From assembly GCA_013178095.1 (NCBI GenBank), contig JABLXK010000003.1, positions 186,001 to 250,000 of the forward strand: a stretch of DNA of 64,000 nucleotides. The letters run 5' to 3'. The DNA is from Anaerolineae bacterium. Its GTDB lineage: Bacteria > Chloroflexota > Anaerolineae > Anaerolineales > Anaerolineaceae. Every line of letters starts with the position of its first letter. Position 1 is the first letter of the stretch. Shown here piece after piece: positions 58,906 to 64,000 of this stretch. The position numbers and the translations under genes were made by a program. The notes beneath the pieces are model-generated. The model searched no databases, was not told where the DNA came from, and worked only from the letters and a program-made list of their open reading frames with translations.

Positions 58906-59469
58906 TTATTTCTTGGTGTCGATCAAATATTTAAAATCTTCCAGAGTAAGTCCATTAGCTTCAAGTTCAGCCAGAATCAACTCGGTAGCCCAGCGGGCTC
59001 CGTCACCAACAGCAGCACAGCAGCCATCTTCCCGTTCATGTGCTCCTGCATCCCTAAACATTTGTTTCTGTTCATCGTCCCGCAAGTTAAAAGAACGGCC
59101 GTAGATCTTCTTATGGATCTCCCCGCAAATTACTGTGCCATATTTCTCCATGAATTTATCATGTAAGGCTGCAGCCATCCGAAAAGAAACATATTTATCC
59201 TGCCTACCCTTTGTGGTAGCTTCTTCTTCTCGTGTCCGTCCGAAAAACATGCTCATTGCCATAATTCCCCCGGTAACACCTCCGCAGTTGCCGTCAATAC
59301 ACTCTCCCGCCCCTCCAGCAAGACCACTGGCGGATTTATAAACAATATCGTTCCGTATCCCCAATGCATCTTGAACTGCGGCGAGGGCGCATTGGGCGCA
59401 CCCTCTAACATTGTGCTCCCCTTCAAAACCCAGCTTATATGCTTTTTCTATGATTTGTTCTTTGTTCAT
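58906..59469 (-). CDS. C_GCAxxG_C_C family redox protein
   Basis: A 187-residue protein of the C_GCAxxG_C_C family. Conserved Cys are seen at GCAQC (24 and 27), GECIDGNCGG, VICGEIH and DGCCAAV. The pattern suggests a metal or thiol redox centre, but function is not established for the family. It lies between the SDR and the LsrF-like gene in one operon. It may assist an oxidation step or act in electron transfer. Confidence 0.85.
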   Translation of the reverse strand: MNKEQIIEKAYKLGFEGEHNVRGCAQCALAAVQDALGIRNDIVYKSASGLAGGAGECIDGNCGGVTGGIMAMSMFFGRTREEEATTKGRQDKYVSFRMAAALHDKFMEKYGTVICGEIHKKIYGRSFNLRDDEQKQMFRDAGAHEREDGCCAAVGDGARWATELILAELEANGLTLEDFKYLIDTKK

Positions 59470-59523
59470 TTTTCTACTCCAATTTTTTTTGACATGCTCA
59501 ATTGTGCTGAGCTAGTCATTTTT

Positions 59524-60291
59524 TTATTTATAGGTAGATCCACCATCTACGATGATGTTCTGCCCAGTAATAAATCCGGCATACTCTGATGCCAGAAACA
59601 GTACTGTATACGCCACATCTAGTGGCGTACCAAAACGCCCGACTGGAATTCGCTTAATATACTTATTGCGCTTCTCTGGATCTGGTTCTCTCTCCTTCAA
59701 AAGATCTGTTTCAATGAGAGCAGGCAGCACCGCATTTACAGTAATGCCCTGAGGAGCCAACTCCTTAGAAAGAGCTCTAACCAATCCATTAATACCAGCC
59801 TTGGCCGCAGAGTAGGCAGCTGACCCACCGCCACCCGTGATCGAGCCTGCCGATCCGATATAAATAATCCTGCCTGAACCTTGCATGGTCATCTGCTTGC
59901 AGGCGGCTTTGGTAATGTAGTAGGCGCCATTGAGGTTTACATCAATCCCACTCTTCCATAAATCCGTGGAGAGATTTTGGACCTTCACTGGTTTGGTAAA
60001 CCCCGCACTGTTGACAAGAATCTCTAGTCCACCGAAGCGGTCAAGCGTTTTCGCGACTAATTCCTCCATTGCCTCCGGTGAGGTGACGTCTGCGGCGATG
60101 GAATCGACAACACCGCCTTTTTCTCGAATCTCATGTTCAACCTGCCTTAAACCCTCAATGTCTTTGTCAACCGGAAGATAACCGATCATTACATTTGCGC
60201 CACAGGAGGCAAATAAAGCACTGATGGACGCGCCAATTCCCCGGCTGCCTCCAGTAACGATCACTGTTTTTCCTTTGAATTCAATATTCAT
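59524..60291 (-). CDS. Short-chain dehydrogenase/reductase
   Basis: A 255-residue classical SDR. TGGSRGIG (13-20) binds NAD(P), with Ser147, Tyr160 and Lys164 as the catalytic triad (YSAAKAG). FabG-like proteins of this sort serve sugar-alcohol oxidation in many PTS operons (for instance sorbitol-6-phosphate dehydrogenase). Here it could oxidise the polyol phosphate delivered by the PTS before the aldolase. It is the first enzyme gene after the DeoR regulator. Confidence 0.9.
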   Translation of the reverse strand: MNIEFKGKTVIVTGGSRGIGASISALFASCGANVMIGYLPVDKDIEGLRQVEHEIREKGGVVDSIAADVTSPEAMEELVAKTLDRFGGLEILVNSAGFTKPVKVQNLSTDLWKSGIDVNLNGAYYITKAACKQMTMQGSGRIIYIGSAGSITGGGGSAAYSAAKAGINGLVRALSKELAPQGITVNAVLPALIETDLLKEREPDPEKRNKYIKRIPVGRFGTPLDVAYTVLFLASEYAGFITGQNIIVDGGSTYK

Positions 60292-60326
60292 GAATACTTG
60301 TCCTTCTATGTCTTTTTTGCGTTGGC

Positions 60327-61106
60327 TTAATCGGCAATAATTAATTCGATTTCGCGATCCATAAATAATCTGCGATACTCTTCAGATATCCCCTGATCAG
60401 TGATTATCATGTCAATCTTATCGAGGTCTGCAAAATGGACAACATTGATCTCGCCGAATTTAGACGAATCAGTGACCAAAATAATTTGTCGTGCTGAATT
60501 AATCATCTCCCTCTTGATTGCTGCCTCGTAATCAAAGTAAGTTGTTAAACCCATTTTTGGATCGAGACCACCTGTAGAAATAAAGGCTTTATCTGCGCGG
60601 GTATTTCGTATAAGTTCAAGATTTTCAACACTATGGATAATATTTGAATCTCTATGCAGAAACCCCCCCAGCAAAATCAGATTTGTATTCTCTCGTGGAT
60701 AAAACTCCAAAGCATTTGTAAAAGTATAGCAAAGCACAGTAATCGGGAGATTGTAGCTCAGACTCTTTGCTATAAATGGAGTCGTAGAACCCGAGTCCAG
60801 AAAAATTGTCTCATGAGGTTGGATCAACGAAGCCGCCTTAATTCCGATTTGCCTTTTTTCTTCTGCATTTCTGGTGGTCTGTTCTCCGAGAATATATAAA
60901 TCCATCATGCTCGTATTTGGATCGAGCAACACAGCTCCACCATGTGTTCTGCGAATAATTCCTTGTTGTTCTAAATCGTCCAAATCCCGTCGAATTGTCA
61001 TATTCGAGACGCGCATTAAATCCGAAATTTCCTTAACTGAAATTTCTTTCCTTTGGTTGATTAAGTTAATAATGTTTCTTACTCTTTTTTTTCGTTCGTA
61101 TGACAT
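60327..61106 (-). CDS. DeoR-family transcriptional regulator
   Basis: A 259-residue regulator with an N-terminal DeoR helix-turn-helix (about 5-58; VSNMTIRRDLDDLEQQGIIRRTHGGAV) and a C-terminal sugar-phosphate-sensing domain (about 75-240) with FLDSGSTTPF. DeoR repressors are normally released by a phosphorylated sugar, which fits control by the product of the PTS. It is the first gene of the minus-strand operon, with a strong promoter upstream. Confidence 0.92.
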   Translation of the reverse strand: MSYERKKRVRNIINLINQRKEISVKEISDLMRVSNMTIRRDLDDLEQQGIIRRTHGGAVLLDPNTSMMDLYILGEQTTRNAEEKRQIGIKAASLIQPHETIFLDSGSTTPFIAKSLSYNLPITVLCYTFTNALEFYPRENTNLILLGGFLHRDSNIIHSVENLELIRNTRADKAFISTGGLDPKMGLTTYFDYEAAIKREMINSARQIILVTDSSKFGEINVVHFADLDKIDMIITDQGISEEYRRLFMDREIELIIAD

Positions 61107-61160
61107 ATATCGCTCATTATTATTTCATTTTTTGAACTATTATCTATTTATGTTCGTTTT

Positions 61161-61197
61161 CTGTTACTTTTATAACAGTTTTCAAACAATTTGTCAA
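61161..61197 (-). promoter_or_regulatory. Promoter of the PTS operon with overlapping CTGTTA palindrome
   Basis: On the minus strand TTGACA (61192-61197), a 17-base spacer and TATAAA (61169-61174) make a good sigma-70 promoter. The inverted repeat CTGTTA...TAACAG (61161-61178) covers the -10 box and is a possible DeoR operator. Confidence 0.65.
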
Positions 61198-61258
61198 GAA
61201 ATTGCAATATCACCAATAAAAACTACACCTTTTATAAGAAAAAAATGTGAATTTATGC

Positions 61259-61408
61259 TTGGAATGGTCCTTCCTGAAAGGGCTGCTGGAATCCGGACAA
61301 GTAAAGCCAGTCATCGACAGCGTTTATCCCCTGGAGCGCACCGCGGATGCCTTCCGCTATTATGAGCGCGAGCATCCCAGGGGGAAGGTGGTGATAAGGA
61401 TTGAATGA
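61259..61408 (+). pseudogene. 3' fragment of a zinc-type alcohol dehydrogenase gene
   Basis: Fifty codons of one plus-strand frame, reading SFLKGLLESGQVKPVIDSVY then LERTADAFRYYEREHPRGKV and ending VVIRIE and a stop, match the C-terminus of medium-chain alcohol dehydrogenase/quinone-reductase proteins. No start, zinc site or Rossmann domain precedes it. The upstream sequence turns sharply AT-rich at about 61258, so the gene was cut when the PTS island arrived or its other part was deleted. Confidence 0.8.
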
Positions 61409-61462
61409 TAAAAGAGTTGAAAAGCACCTTAAAACCAGCTTCAGGAGAGGCAGTCGGAAACA

Positions 61463-61499
61463 CTCGCCTTGAGGCAGCTTAACGCTGCCTCAAGGCGAG
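61463..61499. terminator. Perfect 16-bp hairpin after the dehydrogenase fragment
   Basis: CTCGCCTTGAGGCAGC and its exact complement surround a TTAAC loop. It lies 54 bases past the fragment's stop. There is no T-tract, so it is a possible rather than certain terminator. Confidence 0.55.
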
Positions 61500-61563
61500 C
61501 GAGACAAAAGCTATAAAGAAAAATATGATAACAAGGCGAATAATTAGAGATTAAAATGAAACA

Positions 61564-61636
<73 letters not shown>

Positions 61637-61788
61637 AGGTTGTGCGGGTATTATATCGTATTTGGGGGGTGTGTCAACGAAAATGAATTGAGAGGATGCT
61701 GCGCAATCACCTAGCTTCCCCTCCCATTAGTCGGGGACAGGCAGCCGGCGGGGGCTCTGACTAAACTGAAGGGTAAATTTAACAGGTC

Positions 61789-61826
61789 GAGATTGCTTCG
61801 CCCACCTGTGGTGAGCTCGCAATGAC
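61789..61826. repeat. Dispersed GAGATTGCTTCG...CTCGCAATGAC repeat
   Basis: GAGATTGCTTCG followed by CTCGCAATGAC is an intergenic repeat type seen in several Chloroflexota and other bacterial genomes. A more degenerate relative lies near 12619-12656. Confidence 0.5.
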
Positions 61827-61864
61827 AAAATTACATCGCAGCGGCGCCGGGCGGCGCCGCTGCG
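61822..61864 (-). terminator. GC-rich terminator for the NBR1-type lipoprotein gene
   Basis: CGCAGCGGCGCC and GGCGCCGCTGCG form a 12-bp stem with a 4-base loop, followed on the minus strand by ATGTAATTTTGT. It lies 17 bases past the stop. Confidence 0.7.
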
Positions 61865-61881
61865 GTTATTGCTGCTCTTTC

Positions 61882-62799
61882 TTACGGGCAGGTGATATCG
61901 AACTTGAATGGCCCGAACCACTGGTGGTTGGGGCTGTCGACGTAGACTTTGATCCAGTAGGCGCCGCTGTCGTTGATCGTCCAGGTGAACGACGCGTTCT
62001 TGGTCCCTGCCTTGTCGAAGGTCAGGCTCTTGGTAGCGCTGGTGGCGCCGGTGCTGTCGCTGACGTAGTAGGTGATCTTGCCGGCGTCCGTGGCTGTGAA
62101 GCTGATGGTGTAGTCGTTATCGTACGGGCAGGCGTCCGGTTCGTGATCCTCCAGATCGGTGACCACGGCCGAAACGCGGAAGGCCTGGGCGGTGACGTCG
62201 ATCTTGACGGTGTTGCCGGAAAAGAACACGCTGCCGTCTTCAGCTTGCAGCGACCAGGAACCGCTGAAGGTGCCCTCGGTTCCGGGGGCTTTCAATGGGA
62301 CAGAGACAGTCACCGTGCCATCGGGAGCGACGGATTGGGTCAGGTTGACCGCAGCCGGCCCGCCCATTTGGTTGCCGGAGGCATATATTAACTTATAGTT
62401 GGTGTTCCAGGTGCAGGTGCCGGTGTTCTTGAACGTCCACGATTTGGTGAAGCTCTCGTTGAAATTGAAATCGGTCCCGTCGGGAACCGTCTCGCTGACG
62501 AATTCGGCCTGGTTGCAGGCGCGCGCGGTGGCGGCAGTGGTCGGCAGCGCCGCACCCAACGTGGCAGTTGGTATGACCGGTTGAGTAGGAGCAGCAGTCG
62601 GTGGAATTTCAGTAGGCTGCGCACCCTGGGTGGGTATACCAATTGCCTGCACAGTGCCCGCTACCGCCGTGGCCAGCAATTCGGCATCGCTGATTTTCGT
62701 TGCGGTCGGCTGCGCTTGCCCTCTGATCAAGGGAAAATTGCAGGAAATCAGAATCAACCCCAGCAGCGCCAGAGCTAATAATTTTTTGCTCAAAGTCAT
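61882..62799 (-). CDS. NBR1-Ig-like domain lipoprotein
   Basis: A 305-residue exported lipoprotein (signal peptide with lipobox LISC, Cys20). A Thr/Pro-rich linker (about 35-90) leads to an NBR1-type Ig domain (about 98-205; SFTKSWTFKNTGTCTWNTNY and ASGNQMGGPA are its signatures). The C-terminal 100 residues are another beta-sandwich, of a PKD/PPC-like kind. Such domains are abundant in Anaerolineae surface proteins, and their role is presumably adhesion or glycan contact. GGAGG lies five bases before the ATG. Confidence 0.88.
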   Translation of the reverse strand: MTLSKKLLALALLGLILISCNFPLIRGQAQPTATKISDAELLATAVAGTVQAIGIPTQGAQPTEIPPTAAPTQPVIPTATLGAALPTTAATARACNQAEFVSETVPDGTDFNFNESFTKSWTFKNTGTCTWNTNYKLIYASGNQMGGPAAVNLTQSVAPDGTVTVSVPLKAPGTEGTFSGSWSLQAEDGSVFFSGNTVKIDVTAQAFRVSAVVTDLEDHEPDACPYDNDYTISFTATDAGKITYYVSDSTGATSATKSLTFDKAGTKNASFTWTINDSGAYWIKVYVDSPNHQWFGPFKFDITCP

Positions 62800-62898
62800 T
62801 CAAACCTCCACTTTCATATACTCAGCTATATTAATAAAACCTTTCGCTGATTTTATCCAGAATTTATTCTACCGGAAAAAGAGGTTTTTAAACGACTG

Positions 62899-62925
62899 AA
62901 TAGGCCGGTCGGCGGCCGGCCTATT
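62899..62925 (-). terminator. Hairpin between the two NBR1-type genes
   Basis: AATAGGCCGG and CCGGCCTATT form a perfect 10-bp stem with a 7-base loop, 22 bases past the stop of the gene at 62948. The following minus-strand sequence is only moderately T-rich. Confidence 0.65.
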
Positions 62926-62947
62926 AATCGTTGTGGATATACGTTAT

Positions 62948-63697
62948 TTATTCGACTTTGATCTTGACTGAGAGGGCACTGCCAAACTTGACATCATCGT
63001 CAGTCATGATCTGCCAGTAACCTAAATACGTACCGGCATCCGCGGGAGCGACCAGATCCAGCGAGAGGATGATTTGTTCACCAGGATCAATCTCGCCACC
63101 AAAGTTGATTTCGTCCGGGCCGCCCATCTGGTTGCCGCTCTTGAAGACCAGTTGATAGTCCTCATTCCATGTGCAGTAACCATCATTGCGCAGTGTCCAG
63201 GTTTTGGTGAATGCGTCGCCGCCGGCGAAGGTGGTGTTATCCTTGACGGTTTCACCCAGGAAAGTGGCGTACAAACATTCTTTTCCACGTTTGCGATTTT
63301 TGTCCCAGCCGCCTTTTTGATCCCAGTAGTCATCGTCGAAGCGATAGCAATAATCATCACCGGGTTGGCAGCGGTCGCAGTTATCGTCATCCCACGAATC
63401 GCAGCGGATGCAATCGTCGTCGTACGGATCGCAATGATAGCAATCTTCGTCATACGCATCGCATCTGTCGCCGCTGTATTCGTCTTCAGACTCGTCTTCA
63501 GATTCCGTCGGAACCTGGGTGGGCAGCGGTGCCAGCGTGGGGACGACCTCTTCGGCCGCTTTCTCCGCTTCCATTGCCGCCACCGTTTGGGCCACCGAGT
63601 CGGCCACTGCTGATTCTGTATCCACAAACGGGAAGTTGCACGCCGAAATCAGAAGGGCCAGGGCGACCAACAATGATAGGGTTGTACCTTTTTTCAT
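62948..63697 (-). CDS. NBR1-Ig-like lipoprotein with Cys/Asp repeat
   Basis: A 249-residue exported lipoprotein (lipobox ISAC, Cys20). Residues 64-125 are extremely acidic and hold Cys at 79, 86, 89, 96, 99, 107, 110 and 117, giving a 10-11 residue repeat of the form DDDCxxCD. The C-terminal part (about 138-249) is an NBR1-type Ig domain (TFAGGDAFTKTWTLRNDGYCTWNEDY by key blocks, FKSGNQMGGPDEI). The start at 63697 has GGAGG five bases upstream; the frame extends 20 codons further without a site. The repeat could bind metal ions. It is a paralogue of the neighbour downstream in its Ig domain only. Confidence 0.85.
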   Translation of the reverse strand: MKKGTTLSLLVALALLISACNFPFVDTESAVADSVAQTVAAMEAEKAAEEVVPTLAPLPTQVPTESEDESEDEYSGDRCDAYDEDCYHCDPYDDDCIRCDSWDDDNCDRCQPGDDYCYRFDDDYWDQKGGWDKNRKRGKECLYATFLGETVKDNTTFAGGDAFTKTWTLRNDGYCTWNEDYQLVFKSGNQMGGPDEINFGGEIDPGEQIILSLDLVAPADAGTYLGYWQIMTDDDVKFGSALSVKIKVE

Positions 63698-63848
63698 TTG
63701 AACCTCCATTTTTATCTGTAATTCATACAGATAATCCACAAGATTGTTGATAGCCATTATGTTGCAATATTCATACCATAATTGGATATTTCAACGCCAA
63801 TTAATGGCTCCCTGACCAATCTTCTGGAGCAGCTTCCTTACAATTTGT

Positions 63849-64000
63849 TTATGGCGCGCTGACCCCGAACGGCGAAATGCTGGCGGAATTGTTGCCTTCA
63901 TCGCTCTCGTCCACCGAATCATTCACGTCGATGTACACCACCGAGGTCTTATTGACCGGGTACCAGCTGCTGAAGGTGAAATCGCATTCCATCAGGACGC
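63849..64000 (-). CDS. CARDB-like domain protein, C-terminal fragment cut by window edge
   Basis: A minus-strand frame open from the right edge runs to a stop at 63849, giving about 50 residues: DFTFSSWYPVNKTSVVYIDV followed by NDSVDESDEGNNSASISPFGV. The VDESxEGNN pattern is the typical C-terminal strand of a CARDB beta-sandwich domain. The rest of the gene lies outside the window, so the full product is unknown. It continues the run of secreted beta-sandwich proteins. Confidence 0.7.
   Translation of the reverse strand, partial: VLMECDFTFSSWYPVNKTSVVYIDVNDSVDESDEGNNSASISPFGVSAP

Overview
The window looks like a chromosome segment of an anaerobic, saccharolytic Chloroflexota bacterium, most likely class Anaerolineae. 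This is inferred from gene content: secreted NBR1-Ig-like and CARDB lipoproteins, a PIG-V-like GT-C protein, a DnaB/DnaD/DnaC-like primosome cluster, a bifunctional-nuclease protein, a methylmalonyl-CoA decarboxylase sodium pump, and broad sugar phosphorolysis. No 16S rRNA is present to confirm it. Most of the window is GC-rich. Two parts are visibly AT-rich: a CHAP-domain gene with its upstream region (about 40.8-43.0 kb) and a PTS island (about 53.2-61.26 kb).

Layout. 0-9.4 kb: beta-glucoside and beta-mannoside use, with two GH94 phosphorylases, a GH1 beta-glucosidase, a GH130 phosphorylase and a cellobiose/mannobiose 2-epimerase; the last two form an operon whose promoter carries a CebR/CelR-like operator. 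9.5-18.7 kb: polA, then a minus-strand run of bifunctional nuclease, dnaB, a DnaD-domain protein, a tandem DnaC-like ATPase and a histidine phosphatase, and an orphan OmpR-type regulator. 18.8-22.3 kb: a complete sodium-pumping decarboxylase operon (alpha, membrane anchor, biotin carrier, beta). 22.4-34.7 kb: a GntR-controlled catabolic cluster with IolN-, IolM- and IolO-like enzymes, a four-gene ribose-type ABC transporter, a transaldolase-fold enzyme, an acylating aldehyde dehydrogenase and a tartronate-semialdehyde-reductase-like enzyme. 34.8-40.8 kb: cell-envelope genes (PH-domain membrane protein, DegT aminotransferase, bactofilin, NeuD-type acyltransferase, large GT-C-like membrane protein) and a DNA glycosylase. 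41-47.6 kb: CHAP protein, YgiQ radical SAM, rplI, a RodZ-like protein with two HTH domains, and a small LuxR-type HTH. 47.7-53.2 kb: two methionine-synthesis genes behind a SAM-I riboswitch with its terminator.

53.2-61.4 kb is a probable genomic island: a decayed IS256-family element, then a DeoR-controlled minus-strand operon (SDR, GCAxxG-type redox protein, LsrF-like aldolase/thiolase, class II aldolase, galactitol-type PTS IIC/IIB/IIA and HPr). It abuts the severed 3' end of an alcohol dehydrogenase gene. A tRNA-Lys(CTT) and three secreted beta-sandwich proteins, the last cut by the window edge, complete the window.

The most interesting hypothesis concerns 22.4-34.7 kb. The IolM/IolN/IolO-type enzymes would turn a keto-inositol into a 5-keto-hexuronate such as D-tagaturonate. 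A transaldolase-fold aldolase could cleave that between C3 and C4 into dihydroxyacetone and tartronate semialdehyde, and the GarR-like enzyme would reduce the latter to glycerate. No inositol 2-dehydrogenase (IolG) is present here, and the whole scheme is inference from family membership and gene order.
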